DNA from: Dyella_B nitratireducens
Lineage (GTDB): Bacteria; Pseudomonadota; Gammaproteobacteria; Xanthomonadales; Rhodanobacteraceae
Assembly (NCBI RefSeq): GCF_049532905.1
Contig: NZ_CP064032.1
Coordinates: forward strand, 1,984,001-2,048,000
DNA: 64,000 nt
Direction: 5' to 3'
Part shown: in pieces, positions 1 to 9,206 of the stretch
How positions within the stretch are numbered: position 1 is the first letter of the stretch
Layout: each line of letters begins with the position of its first letter
The notes under the pieces: model-generated
The model's database searches: none
Seen by the model: only the letters and a program-made list of their open reading frames with translations
Told to the model about the DNA's origin: nothing
Position numbers and translations under genes: made by a program

Positions 1-1196
1 AGCCATTGCTTGTATGGCCGGCTGAGCGTCGGTTGCCGCTTGCGCAATACCATCAGTGCGGCGATCTGCGCGATGGACTGCACGATGATGGTCGCAGCCA
101 GCAGCATGTTGATGACGTCGGTCAAATCGAAGAACGTACCGATAGCTGTTACGACACCCATCGTGAGCAGGGCCACGTGCGGAAAACCATGCTTTGCATG
201 CAGCTTGCCGAATACCGACAAGAACACCTTTTCGTGCGCCGCTTGAAACGGTACGCGCGAGCCGCCCAGCAGGCCGGCGAACACCGAGGCGAATGCCGTG
301 ACGATGATAAGGATCGTCATGACCGACGCAGCCACATGCCCCCAGCTGCGCTCCACCACCAGCGACGCCACGGACTGGCTTTGGGCGATTTCCTGCCACG
401 GCGCTACGCCGAGCACGCTGATATTGAGAATGAGGTATACGAACATCATCGCGATCACCGAGATGATGATGGAGCCGGGCATGGTCCGGCCCGGGTTGCG
501 CAGCTCGTCGCCCATGTAGGCGGTGGTGAAATAGCCGAGATAGTCGTAGATGCCGATGATGAGCCCCGCACCAAGGCCCACGAAGAAGTGGCCGCCGAAC
601 ATGCCGGCCGGATAGGCGAATGCGAAGCTTGAATGAAAATCCGAGAAGCCCGCCGCCGAAACGCCGACAGCCGACAACAGCATGATCACCCATAGCGCGA
701 TGGTGATCGCGCGGATCGATTCGATGCGCCGGTACAGCAGCACGGTGACCAGCGCAGTCGATGCCAGGCTGACGAGGTGCACCGGCCACCAGCCCAAATG
801 CGGGAAGAAGAACTCCAGGTACTCGACCATGCCGATGATGCCGGTCGACATCAGCAATGGGATCGTCAGCAGCACCGTCCAGATAAACAGGAACGGCATC
901 AGCTTGCCGGTGCGGTATTGGAAGGCTTCGCGAAGGTAGACGTACGTGCCGCCGGAGCCTGGCATGGCGGCGCCCAGTTCTGCCCAGACCATGCCGTCAG
1001 CCACCGCGAGAATGGCACCGGCGATCCACCCAATCACGGCCTGCGGGCCGCCCATGGTGGCAACCATGATCGGGATGGTGATGAACGGCCCGATGCCGCA
1101 CATCTGGGTCATGTTGATCGCCGTTCCCGAGAACAAGCCGATAGAGCGGTGGAAATGGCCGTCGCGGGTGGCGCGTGTGGTTTGGGGACCGTGCAT
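1..1196 (-). CDS. APC-family amino acid permease (3' end outside window)
   Basis: Read on the minus strand from the ATG at 1196, an open frame of about 398 codons runs off the left edge. The translation is strongly hydrophobic with about ten membrane segments. It begins with a hydrophilic tail and a first helix containing GIGPFITIPIMVATMGGP, has the helix-3 stretch ELGAAMPGSGGTYVYLREAF typical of amino acid/polyamine permeases, and has a late RKRQPTLSRPYK element typical of the loop before the last helices. AAGG lies just upstream of the ATG (CACCAAGGCTGAC). It is expected to be an inner-membrane secondary transporter for an amino acid. The substrate cannot be read from the sequence. The C-terminus is not visible. 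Confidence 0.85.
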   Translation of the reverse strand, partial: MHGPQTTRATRDGHFHRSIGLFSGTAINMTQMCGIGPFITIPIMVATMGGPQAVIGWIAGAILAVADGMVWAELGAAMPGSGGTYVYLREAFQYRTGKLMPFLFIWTVLLTIPLLMSTGIIGMVEYLEFFFPHLGWWPVHLVSLASTALVTVLLYRRIESIRAITIALWVIMLLSAVGVSAAGFSDFHSSFAFAYPAGMFGGHFFVGLGAGLIIGIYDYLGYFTTAYMGDELRNPGRTMPGSIIISVIAMMFVYLILNISVLGVAPWQEIAQSQSVASLVVERSWGHVAASVMTILIIVTAFASVFAGLLGGSRVPFQAAHEKVFLSVFGKLHAKHGFPHVALLTMGVVTAIGTFFDLTDVINMLLAATIIVQSIAQIAALMVLRKRQPTLSRPYKQW

Positions 1197-1272
1197 GTCA
1201 GCCTTGGTGTTGTTGGATGCGGTTGGGATAAGCCGCCGAATGGCTAGCATTGATTTTCAAAACCACCTCACC

Positions 1273-1390
1273 GTCATTCCGGCGAAGGCCGGAATCCAGT
1301 AAAAAATGATGTGCGCAGCACACTACATAATGGGTTTTGTGTGCTGCGCACGACGTATTTGAACTGGATCCCGGCTTTCGCAGGGATGAC
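1273..1390. repeat. Dispersed REP-like palindrome, family 1
   Basis: The left arm GTCATTCCGGCGAAGGCCGG faces a right arm ending in GGGATGAC, with a middle containing GTGTGCTGCGCAC. Near-identical copies occur at 4800-4916 and 47330-47448, and shorter ones at 48331-48398 and elsewhere. It lies in the 205-bp gap between the permease start and the receptor stop. Confidence 0.85.
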
Positions 1391-1401
1391 GGCAAAGAGA
1401 A

Positions 1402-4400
1402 TCACCACTGCCCCCGCACCCCAACCATGAACATGCGCTCGGAGAAATTGGAGTGCGCCGGCTGATCAGGCCATACCAGGTAATAATGCTGATACTCGTT
1501 GGTAAGGTTGGTGCCATCCACGAACACCTCCGCATATTTGTTGATCTTGTACGACACCGATGCATCGAGGTATTTCTGCGGCGCCTCATACATCTCCATG
1601 CCGGTGATGCCGCCAACATCTTCCTGCACCGCGCGCCGCGAGCGATAGTTGTACGCAATACGCGCCTGGAACCGATCATTCTGGTACCACAGGATGAGAT
1701 TCCCTGATTGCGTCGAATTGTCCTGGAACGGAATCTTGCTCCCGGACAAATCCCTTTCCCCCGTGTTGCTCGGTGCATAGGTGGCGTTGATTTCGACGCC
1801 AGTCTTGGACAGGAAGCCAGGCAGGAAGGTGAATCCCTGGCGATAATCGAACTCCGCACCCTGGATGCTGTTGCCGGTACCCTGCACCGGCTCGGTAATC
1901 GTGATGCAGTGATCGCGCACGACGCCATCCTCGTCCGGCAGCGTGCAATTGATGACGCTGCCGGTCTTGATGAAGCTCTCCACGTTGATGCGGAACCCTG
2001 CAAGGCTGATCATGCTGGTGGGGTTGATGTAGTACTCCAGCGACGCACCGAAGTTCGTGGAGCGCCACGGCTTGAGGTCCGGATTGCCGGTCGACGTGCC
2101 GGTCGATACGCGGAACAACGGACCTTGCGGGGTTTCCACCAGCGAGTAGTTCAGCTGCAGGCCGCCGCCCCACTGACTGAGGTCGAGCGGCATCATGTTC
2201 TTCGAATAGGCGAGGCGAAACTTCAGATCCTCGGTGAGATCCAGCGCGAAGTTGAGTGCCGGCAGGATGTCACGGTAATCGTGCCGCGTGACCTGGGTGC
2301 CGGCATCGGCCGGCTCGTCGCCGTACGCACCCGGCGCACCGGTCAAATGCTGAGTGACGTCGAGGTTGGTGCTGATCACGCGTACACCGACGTTGCCGCT
2401 ATACGGCATGCTTCCGATAAGACCCTCGAAATCGCCCTGCACATAGCCCGACGTCTCTTTCAATCCCACGGCCCAGGTGGTGCCTGGCTCGCCCACCCGC
2501 GTGGTATCGGGATAGAGCGACTTCCAGTAGCTCTCTGGGTCGTCCATCGCATGCGGATCGATGGCCCAGAAGGTGATGCCCGATCCGAGCAGGTTGGCGT
2601 ATTCCTTCCAGTTATTGGCCAGCGGCGCCGGCGTGTTCGGCAACTGCTGCGCCGACAAGGGACCGGCGCGGAAATAACCCAGCGCATTGCCTGCCGTACA
2701 CGAACCGCTATTGAGCACCACGTCGGCACCCACGTAACGCACCAGGCAACCGTTCGGGTCGCTGGCGCCGATGCCGGTGTACACCGGGGTCTCCAAGGTG
2801 AACCCGATGTTGTTGGCACTGCGGATGCTGTTGCGCGCACCGAAATCGATCTTGATGCCGTCACCGAAATCGTAATGCCCATCGAAGCGCAACACATTGA
2901 GCCCGACCGAGCGATCGTAGTCACCGGAGGATTCCAGCGTCTTCATCGTCCAGCCGTCGGTGTTGGCGAATTGGCTGGCGAGCGATCCGGGCATGCTGAC
3001 CGTGAGGTCGCGGCCGGTGAAATTCGCGATGATCGGCACCGTATTTTGAGGAGTGCCGTTGGCGTTGAAAACGCGGTTTCCGCCGAGTTGGCTGGGATAG
3101 ATGAAGGTGCCGTACGGCACCGCGTTGGCCGGGACACCGGGCATCAGCACGTTGGGCCACAGGCCGCCATCGGAGTCGGAAATGTTGATGTCGGTCTCGA
3201 CGAGGGATTGACGCGCCGTTTCGCGGATACCGCGCACGCCTGCCGTGAACGGCCCGCCATTGTCGAAATCCAACTGCATATTGAAGTTCTGCGCATAGGA
3301 TTCCTTGCGCATGATCTGCGAGAACGATTCCACGTCACCCGGCCACTTTTCGTAGACCTGGGTGGTGTACAGCTGCGAGCCGCTCCAACCCGGTTCCGGC
3401 GTGCCGTATTGACCGGCGATGGAACTGCCGGTGTTGCGCGACTGCAACGGCACATACGTCGCGCCTTGCCAGTTGGTGGAATTGAATTGAATGCCGACGT
3501 TGCGATCGAATTCGGCCTGGTGCGCGTAGAAGACATCGCTGGTAAAGGTGAGTCCGCTGCCAAGATCGGCCTGGAAGGAAGCGTTGCCGGACTTGCGCTT
3601 ACGTTCGGTGGTGACGTCGTACAAGCTGATGTCCTGGCTGCCCATGAACACGCCGTTGGATTTACCGTCACCATTCACATCGACGCTGCCGTCGGGGTTC
3701 TGCACGATCTTGGAAGGAATCGGCGCGCCATTCCACGGTGTCAGGAAACCGTTGTAGCCGCCTGCACTGGCCGCGTTCTCACCGTTGAGCACCACGCCAT
3801 ATTGATCGAGGCCTTCGGTCGAGTTCACTCGCGTGGTATCGGAATAATCGGCGGAAACCAGCAAACCCCAGCGGCCATGATCGTTATAGGAGATAAGCCC
3901 ATTTGCCTCCGGCCCTGTTTGGGCGCTGGTGCGGCCACGCTCCCCATCAGCGGAATAGCTGTAGGTGAATCCACTCGGCAAATCCCAGGGCCGATACGTA
4001 TGCAGATCGAGCGCACCGCTGATGCCGCCGTCGGTGGTGCTGGCCGTGGGCGACTTGATGACGTCCACGCTATGGAACAGCGTGGCGGGCAGCATGGTGA
4101 AGTCGGGTTGTTGCGAATCGATCTGGTCCGCCGTGATAAACGATTCACCGTTCAACATGGTGCCGACTTCGGGCAGGCCGCGCACGTCCACCGTGGTACC
4201 CACACCTGCATCGCGGTCGATCTGCACACCGGTCACGCGCTGCAGCGCGTCGGTGATGGTCACGTCGGGTAATTGGCCGATGCTCTCCGCCGTGATGCTG
4301 TCCTGGATATTTGGCGCGTCGCGTTTCACCTGGATCGCGCGCATCTGGGAGGCACGTACGCCGACGACGTTGACAGCCGCCAGCGTTGTCGCGTTCTTGT

Positions 4401-4602
4401 CGGCCTTGGTGTCTTTTCCCGTTGTTTTCTTTGCATCGGGCGATGGCGTCGCCGTTGTATTTTGAGACGCCGCGGCTTGTGTCGCCTGGGTATCCGCTTG
4501 AGCACCCGTCGGTTGCGATGCCATGGCGGATGTCGCCACCACGGCGAGCAACGACATCGATATGGCAAATGACAAGGGGTGCTTGCGATGTAGCGTGTAC
4601 AT
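1402..4602 (-). CDS. TonB-dependent outer membrane receptor (Xanthomonas/Caulobacter type)
   Basis: This 1066-residue protein would import a large substrate, probably an oligosaccharide, across the outer membrane using TonB energy. Residues 1-28 form a signal peptide (FAISMSLLAVVATSAMA), followed by a low-complexity Gln/Thr/Ala linker. The plug domain (about 70-210) contains ITDALQRVTGVQIDRDAGVG and SVDVIKSPTAS. The rest is a beta-barrel ending in ...VGVRGQW with a terminal aromatic residue. The ATG at 4602 is preferred over one at 4644 because AAGAGGTAAGGCTC sits directly before it and the signal peptide begins there. Glucokinase lies upstream on the same strand, which suggests a sugar-uptake role by context only. 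The substrate is not determined. Confidence 0.93.
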   Translation of the reverse strand: MYTLHRKHPLSFAISMSLLAVVATSAMASQPTGAQADTQATQAAASQNTTATPSPDAKKTTGKDTKADKNATTLAAVNVVGVRASQMRAIQVKRDAPNIQDSITAESIGQLPDVTITDALQRVTGVQIDRDAGVGTTVDVRGLPEVGTMLNGESFITADQIDSQQPDFTMLPATLFHSVDVIKSPTASTTDGGISGALDLHTYRPWDLPSGFTYSYSADGERGRTSAQTGPEANGLISYNDHGRWGLLVSADYSDTTRVNSTEGLDQYGVVLNGENAASAGGYNGFLTPWNGAPIPSKIVQNPDGSVDVNGDGKSNGVFMGSQDISLYDVTTERKRKSGNASFQADLGSGLTFTSDVFYAHQAEFDRNVGIQFNSTNWQGATYVPLQSRNTGSSIAGQYGTPEPGWSGSQLYTTQVYEKWPGDVESFSQIMRKESYAQNFNMQLDFDNGGPFTAGVRGIRETARQSLVETDINISDSDGGLWPNVLMPGVPANAVPYGTFIYPSQLGGNRVFNANGTPQNTVPIIANFTGRDLTVSMPGSLASQFANTDGWTMKTLESSGDYDRSVGLNVLRFDGHYDFGDGIKIDFGARNSIRSANNIGFTLETPVYTGIGASDPNGCLVRYVGADVVLNSGSCTAGNALGYFRAGPLSAQQLPNTPAPLANNWKEYANLLGSGITFWAIDPHAMDDPESYWKSLYPDTTRVGEPGTTWAVGLKETSGYVQGDFEGLIGSMPYSGNVGVRVISTNLDVTQHLTGAPGAYGDEPADAGTQVTRHDYRDILPALNFALDLTEDLKFRLAYSKNMMPLDLSQWGGGLQLNYSLVETPQGPLFRVSTGTSTGNPDLKPWRSTNFGASLEYYINPTSMISLAGFRINVESFIKTGSVINCTLPDEDGVVRDHCITITEPVQGTGNSIQGAEFDYRQGFTFLPGFLSKTGVEINATYAPSNTGERDLSGSKIPFQDNSTQSGNLILWYQNDRFQARIAYNYRSRRAVQEDVGGITGMEMYEAPQKYLDASVSYKINKYAEVFVDGTNLTNEYQHYYLVWPDQPAHSNFSERMFMVGVRGQW

Positions 4603-4799
4603 GAGCCTTACCTCTTGGTTGATGTCTTCAACGCGTATGCCCAATTGACGGCTGTTGTGTGGCGTGGCGTTGTTATGCCGACCATGGCACTGCGTGCCAC
4701 GACCGCTCCCTCTTCGTGCTTCCCCAGCTGAATGCGTATTGCGCGTACTACTTATTTTTCGAGCGCGTGATCTGCGTCGACACGGTTTCAGCGCGCGTT

Positions 4800-4916
4800 G
4801 TCATTCCGGCGAACGCCGGAATCCAGTTGAAATACGCCATGCGAAGCACACAAAACCTTTATGTCGTGTGCTGCGCACGTTATTTTGAACTGGATTCCGG
4901 CGTTCGCCGGAATGAC
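4800..4916. repeat. REP-like palindrome, family 1
   Basis: GTCATTCCGGCGAACGCCGG and the opposing CCGGCGTTCGCCGGAATGAC flank a middle containing GTGTGCTGCGCAC. It is the same element as at 1273-1390. It occupies part of the 434-bp gap 4603-5036 between the receptor and glucokinase; the rest of the gap shows nothing recognisable. Confidence 0.88.
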
Positions 4917-5036
4917 GACTCGCCCTGCAGCAGATGTCTGCAGGCATTGAATTCGAAGCATGGATGCAACCCTCCCCAGAGCCGCCCAACGTTTTGTGTC
5001 GATGTCTTCATGCTGTTCATCGAGCCAACCCTCCCG

Positions 5037-6080
5037 TCAAAAAATGGCCTGCTTTGCACCCCCAGACAGACCGCGCCTGAGATACCACTTGGCCGCCCCC
5101 ATCACGCCTTTGCGGCCGTGCTCCGTGACCCACACCGGAACACGCGACAGAAATGCACGCGCACTGCGCCCGTGCAGGAATCGTTGTTCGAATGTGCTGT
5201 GCTCGAGCAAGGCGAACAGCGAATACAAAAAACCACCCGCCAGATACACGCCGCCCGCGCTCATGAATGTCATGGCAAGGCTGCCGGCGAAACTTCCCAG
5301 CGATGCACAAAAAATTTCCACGGCTTCCACGGCCTGCGCGTCATTGCGTGTTGCAGCCGCCGCGGTGATGGCCTCAGGTGTTGAAAGCTTTGGCGTCTCG
5401 CCCCGCAATGCGCACAAGGCTGCATACAAGGTCATCAAACCGGGGCCCGACACGATGCGTTCGTACGCCACGTAACCACCATCCGGTGCCAGGTAGGCAA
5501 GCACCTCACGCTCGCGAATCGAATTCTGCGCGAAATCCATCTGGCCGGCTTCCGACGTCATCACGTAGCCACCGGCGAGATCAGGCAGGCGCACCGCCAC
5601 GCCAAGACCGGTTCCCGGTCCAATCACCAACCTCGGGCCATCGACTTGCAGGTCCGGTCCGCAAAGAAGACGAGCACCGCTGTCAGCGTGGTTGTCGAAG
5701 GCGTACCCCAACGCCTCGAAATCATTCAGAACGGCAATATCGTCCAGGGCCATCGCCTGGCGCAGTTGCGACAAGTGGATGGGCCACGCCGAGTTGTCGT
5801 TCAAGACCTCGTTGCCGATGACCTGGCCAGCACAAGCGATGACGCAATGCCGGACAGGCGTCCGCACGTCGACGTCGACGAAGGCCTGCAACAGTTCCGC
5901 CAGCCCCGGAAAGTCCGCGCACACGAACTTGCGATAAGCCAGCACATCGACCTCGCGCCCATCGTCTTGCGAGGTCTGCATCAAGGCGACGCGCGCATAC
6001 GTGCCTCCGACATCCGCCGCCAAAAACGGCATCGTCGGGACACTCGCTGGTCGATCCAGAGGGTCGATGACTGCGTTCAC
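5037..6080 (-). CDS. glk: Glucokinase (Glk family)
   Basis: Phosphorylates glucose with ATP in the cytoplasm, feeding glycolysis or Entner-Doudoroff. Near the N-terminus is the phosphate-binding stretch PFLAADVGGTYARVAL; further on come NDFEALGYA (the catalytic Asp is in the ND pair), VIGPGTGLGVAV and TSEAGQMDFA, the order expected for the Glk family rather than ROK kinases. Its 347 residues match the family length. The GTG at 6080 is chosen because GGGGAGG lies four bases upstream; an ATG at 6107 (nine residues longer) and one at 6005, right at the core domain, are alternatives. It points toward the TonB receptor on the same strand, with a repeat in between. Confidence 0.88.
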   Translation of the reverse strand: MNAVIDPLDRPASVPTMPFLAADVGGTYARVALMQTSQDDGREVDVLAYRKFVCADFPGLAELLQAFVDVDVRTPVRHCVIACAGQVIGNEVLNDNSAWPIHLSQLRQAMALDDIAVLNDFEALGYAFDNHADSGARLLCGPDLQVDGPRLVIGPGTGLGVAVRLPDLAGGYVMTSEAGQMDFAQNSIREREVLAYLAPDGGYVAYERIVSGPGLMTLYAALCALRGETPKLSTPEAITAAAATRNDAQAVEAVEIFCASLGSFAGSLAMTFMSAGGVYLAGGFLYSLFALLEHSTFEQRFLHGRSARAFLSRVPVWVTEHGRKGVMGAAKWYLRRGLSGGAKQAIF

Positions 6081-6159
6081 TGTGCCTCCCCGCACTGGGA
6101 ACGGCATCAGATTGCGGCGTCATTGTCACCGGTGTCAACTTGCAAAGCAGCGTATAGAA

Positions 6160-6262
6160 TTAAAAGGAAGTATGATTTTTAATAAATTGATAAATATGAA
6201 ATTTATAGACAAATTCTACACCATATTTCAAAAAATATGATGCAATGCATTAATTATGCAGA
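6160..6262 (-). promoter_or_regulatory. AT-rich stretch upstream of glucokinase
   Basis: About 100 bases are dominated by A/T (for example ATTTTTAATAAATTGATAAA), in sharp contrast with the surrounding high-GC sequence. They lie 80-180 bases upstream of the glucokinase start. An UP-element or nucleoid-protein binding region is a reasonable guess; no clear -35/-10 pair was fixed. Confidence 0.3.
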
Positions 6263-6277
6263 TTGGCGCGAACTGAC

Positions 6278-6367
6278 CGTAGGTTGGGGTGAGCGGAACG
6301 CGAACCCCAACATCAGCAAGCACCGGCATGCCATCTTGGGTTCGGCTACGCCCCATCCCAACCTGCT
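6278..6367. repeat. Dispersed palindrome, family 2 (degenerate copy)
   Basis: GTAGGTTGGGGT...CGAACCCCAACAT is followed by the inverse TTGGGTTCGGCTACGCCCC...CCCAACCT. It is the same family as the cleaner copy at 18093-18167, with more mismatches in the arms. Partial material of the same kind (GCAGGTTGGGG...GAACCCCAA) occurs near 25353-25384. Confidence 0.65.
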
Positions 6368-6380
6368 TCAATGGACAGCG

Positions 6381-6764
6381 TTACACCTTCTGCTCGACCC
6401 ATTGCGCACGCCACGCAGGCGCATCGAAGGCATCGGCGAAATATTGCGTTTCATGCGATACCTTCCCGTCCCGAAATTCCATGATGCTGACGGTGTGCAT
6501 GGATTTGCTTTCGTAGGAGATGACGTACTCGGTAATCCAGAGACTGGTTTCTCCCACGATGCGCCGGACCACAAACCCGGATGGTCTGCCGGGATGATGG
6601 CTTCGAAGCGCCTGCAGGTTACGTCGGCCGCGAATGATTTCGCCGGACTGCGGGTACTCGCACACGGCATCGTCGTGATAGATGTCGTGCTCAGCGACCA
6701 GGTCACCCGCCGCAGATGCAGCCCAGTGCTGATCAATGGCCATCCGAATGTCCTTTACGTTCAT
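6381..6764 (-). CDS. SnoaL/NTF2-like small protein
   Basis: A 127-residue cytoplasmic protein. It has the pattern of the SnoaL-like/NTF2-like cone fold: an N-terminal helix (MNVKDIRMAIDQHWAASAAG), then HDDAVCEYPQSGEIIRGR, and C-terminal strands containing HTVSIMEFRDGKVSHETQYF. Members act as small-molecule isomerases, hydrolases or just binding domains, so the reaction cannot be stated. The ATG at 6764 follows AGAGAGGTCAGCG. A longer in-frame start at 6848 would translate part of a REP-like repeat and is rejected. No operon partner is evident. Confidence 0.75.
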   Translation of the reverse strand: MNVKDIRMAIDQHWAASAAGDLVAEHDIYHDDAVCEYPQSGEIIRGRRNLQALRSHHPGRPSGFVVRRIVGETSLWITEYVISYESKSMHTVSIMEFRDGKVSHETQYFADAFDAPAWRAQWVEQKV

Positions 6765-6892
6765 CGCTGACCTCTCTTTTGCTTCGTTCGCCCACTGCTG
6801 TCCGGGGGAGCTTCGTAATACCTTAACGTCATTCCGGCGAAGGCCCATTGCTGTCCGGGGAAGATTTTGTCGAAGCTCAGAAAATTGCAGTT

Positions 6893-7130
6893 CTATAGGC
6901 GCTTTTTGCGAAGGAATGTAGCGAGGAACTTGTGTTCACCATAGCCTTCAATCTTGCCTTACCGTCATTCCGGCGAAGGCCGGAATCCATGGCAAGTACG
7001 AAGCATGGATTCCGGCCTTCGCCGGAATGACGGTGAGGTGCTACGAAACTTCCCCGGACAGCACTGGGCGAAGGCCGGAATGACGATAAGGCGAGATTGA
7101 AGACTATAGCGAGAACACGTTCCTCATTTG
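6893..7130. repeat. Composite hairpin element, copy A
   Basis: A central REP palindrome (GTCATTCCGGCG...CGCCGGAATGAC, about 6963-7033) lies inside longer flanks. GAGGAACTTGTGTTCACCAT (from 6922) has an imperfect inverted partner ending at about 7127, so the element has terminal inverted arms of about 50 bp. The stretch 6893-7066 matches, in inverse orientation and at about 90% by eye, 53137-53312. Together with a half-copy at 6829-6865 it fills the 373-bp gap 6765-7137. Confidence 0.75.
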
Positions 7131-7137
7131 TTCGACA

Positions 7138-8127
7138 TCAGAGACGAACAACGATCTTGCCTATTTGATTGCCCGCTTCCATATAACGATGGGCTTCGAC
7201 CATCTCGTCAAAAGCAAACACGCGATCGATGACAGGGCGCAGCGCCTTCGAGGCCAGGCCGCGGGTGATGAACGCTTTGGCTTCCTCGATCTTCTTGCTG
7301 TCTTTGGTAATTTCGAACAGCTCGTAACCGCGCAGCGTCAAATGCCTGGAGAGGACATCCATGACCGGCACGGCAACATCACGCGAGTCGAGCGCACCGT
7401 ATAGGTAGAAAATACCTTCGAACGACAGCGCCTGTATCAGGCGGCGCGCATTGGCACCCCCTACCGGATCGAACGCGATACGCGCGCCCTTCCCCGCGGT
7501 GACCTCCATGATGCGCTCGACAAGATCAGGATCGTCACCGAGAAAAACATGGGCAGCACCGGCTGCGCGCAATGCATCAAATTTCCCGGCACTGTTGGTC
7601 AGCGCAATGGGCATCGCCTTGACCATATGGGCAATCTGGATAGCGGCCAAACCAAGGCTGCTCGACGCAGCGCCAAGCAATACGGCGTCGCCTTCGGCAA
7701 GTCCGCCCATGTTCACCAAGGCACCATAAGCCGTGGTGAACTTCATCCAGGTGGCGGCCGCCTCTTCATAGGAGACGCCATCCGGATTTTTAACCACGGC
7801 GTGTACCGGCGCATTCACCACTTCGCCATACATGCCGTATTCGTGGAACGAAAAGGCCGGGATCACGCTGACCCGATCACCAACTGCGAACTCACTTACC
7901 GCTGACCCGATGGCAACGACGTCACCCGACGCTTCGTAGCCAAGCTGGGCAGGAAATACCGGCTCAATGACATATCGACCGGTGCGATACATGATCTCCG
8001 CGCGGTTGAGGCCAAGCGCCCGGACCTCGATTTGCACTTCGTTCGCCTGGGGTTCCGGCACGGCAACATCGTCAAACTGCAGGACATCGGCATCGCCCAC
8101 GTGATGAAAACGAACAACTTTCGGCAT
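7138..8127 (-). CDS. Zinc-independent medium-chain dehydrogenase/quinone oxidoreductase
   Basis: A 329-residue NAD(P)H-dependent oxidoreductase of the MDR superfamily, most like quinone oxidoreductases. The N-terminal GroES-like domain has LGLNRAEIMYRTGRY and LGYEASGDVVAIG. The nucleotide-binding site lies at LLGAASSSLGLAAIQIA, a variant of the usual GxGxxG in which the glycines are partly replaced by Ala/Ser. It lacks the zinc ligands of alcohol dehydrogenases. GGAG lies about 8 bases before the ATG at 8127. It is 80 bp downstream of the metallo-hydrolase on the same strand, so the two are probably co-transcribed and divergent from the LysR gene. The substrate is unknown. Confidence 0.85.
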   Translation of the reverse strand: MPKVVRFHHVGDADVLQFDDVAVPEPQANEVQIEVRALGLNRAEIMYRTGRYVIEPVFPAQLGYEASGDVVAIGSAVSEFAVGDRVSVIPAFSFHEYGMYGEVVNAPVHAVVKNPDGVSYEEAAATWMKFTTAYGALVNMGGLAEGDAVLLGAASSSLGLAAIQIAHMVKAMPIALTNSAGKFDALRAAGAAHVFLGDDPDLVERIMEVTAGKGARIAFDPVGGANARRLIQALSFEGIFYLYGALDSRDVAVPVMDVLSRHLTLRGYELFEITKDSKKIEEAKAFITRGLASKALRPVIDRVFAFDEMVEAHRYMEAGNQIGKIVVRL

Positions 8128-8207
8128 GGCTCTACTCCGTCTGGATGGATGATGGGCTGCCGCGAAAAATGCGGCGTCTCAGGCTTGGCAAGTGCCTCAC
8201 GGCGACG

Positions 8208-9089
8208 TCATCCATCGATCGTCGGCGACCAGAGCTCGTAGTTCATGACGAACGCTTTGCCATGGCGCTCAATCCGGGCGCCTGCAGGCATATTGAAGTG
8301 CATGCCGGTAACGAGCAGGCCATCGTGGCTGACTCGATCGAGAATCTTGCGTCGCGTAGCAGTGGCCTGGTCAGCCGCGTTATCGAAGGCAATACTGACT
8401 TCGGGGCGTTCGACCTGGATATGGGGGAAATGAACGATATCTCCCCACACCAAAAGCGACTGTCCGTTGTCGGCAATCAAATAACCCGTGTGTCCGGGCG
8501 TGTGGCCTGGCAGCGGTACGGCTTGAATGCCTGGCAGCACGTCTTCGTTCGAGAACGGCACGAGCTTCGACTCGTAGGCCTTGAAAACATTCCGGGCAAC
8601 ATCGAAAAACGGCTGAAAGCCCGGTGATGCAGCGATGCGGATGGCTTCGTTGTTCCAGAACGCCAATTCTGCTTCATGCACGAATAGTCGTTCGACATGG
8701 CGGAAGAGCGGCGTCGCCAAGGGGCCTGCCAAACCACCCACATGGTCCGGGTGAGCATGGGTCAACAAGATGGTATCGATCTCAAGCGGATCGATGCCGG
8801 CGGCAGCGAGTGCGACGGGCAAACGTCCACCCCAGCCATGGATGTTGCCGGCGCCGCCATCGATAAGCATCGTGCGCGTACCGTCTTGCACCACGTAGAC
8901 GTTGACATTCATGCGTGGAAGGCCCGGCACACCCCGCCTCTGCAGCAGCACTTGCGCGGATGCACTATCGATACCACTCAGCAAGTCGAAGCTCACATCC
9001 AGAAAACCATCACTGAGCATGGTCACGGTGAACTTGCCGACCTTCTTGCGGTTGATGGCCGGAGCTTGGTAATCAGGTGGATTTTTCAT
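8208..9089 (-). CDS. Metallo-beta-lactamase-fold hydrolase
   Basis: A 293-residue protein with the signature THAHPDH (HxHxDH) for two-zinc binding and downstream metal-ligand positions in PLPGHTPGHTGY, VWGDIVH and GMHFNMP. Such proteins hydrolyse esters, lactones or thioesters; the layout (VTMLSDGFLDVSF, then MNVNVYVVQDG) resembles the quorum-quenching lactonase/AttM-like branch, but the reaction is not certain. The ATG at 9089 is preferred over a much longer frame reaching 9335, which would overlap the promoter of the divergent LysR gene. No signal peptide is seen. Probably regulated by the LysR protein encoded from 9207. Confidence 0.83.
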   Translation of the reverse strand: MKNPPDYQAPAINRKKVGKFTVTMLSDGFLDVSFDLLSGIDSASAQVLLQRRGVPGLPRMNVNVYVVQDGTRTMLIDGGAGNIHGWGGRLPVALAAAGIDPLEIDTILLTHAHPDHVGGLAGPLATPLFRHVERLFVHEAELAFWNNEAIRIAASPGFQPFFDVARNVFKAYESKLVPFSNEDVLPGIQAVPLPGHTPGHTGYLIADNGQSLLVWGDIVHFPHIQVERPEVSIAFDNAADQATATRRKILDRVSHDGLLVTGMHFNMPAGARIERHGKAFVMNYELWSPTIDG

Positions 9090-9169
9090 GCATTGCTCAG
9101 CAAGGCGAACGGAAAAAATGATGTAGCGAGCTTTGCATATCGACCATGCTGTTGACATTGCCGCGCTTT

Positions 9170-9182
9170 GATATCTCATATC
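9170..9182. promoter_or_regulatory. Candidate LysR operator
   Basis: GATAT-CTC-ATATC is a perfect inverted repeat in the 117-bp region between the divergent hydrolase and LysR starts. LysR proteins usually bind such sites between their own gene and the divergent target. The match is short, so the call is tentative. Confidence 0.4.
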
Positions 9183-9206
9183 GTTTTGGCTTATAAATCG
9201 CACGTC

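Noticed and set aside
6..632. + strand frame at the left edge
   Set aside because: Lies antisense to the permease and has shadow-like composition (His/Arg/Asp-rich).
1708..4272. Very long + strand open frame (854 codons) opposite the TonB receptor
   Set aside because: Arg/His-rich shadow with no family pattern; the minus strand encodes a clear TonB receptor over the same bases.
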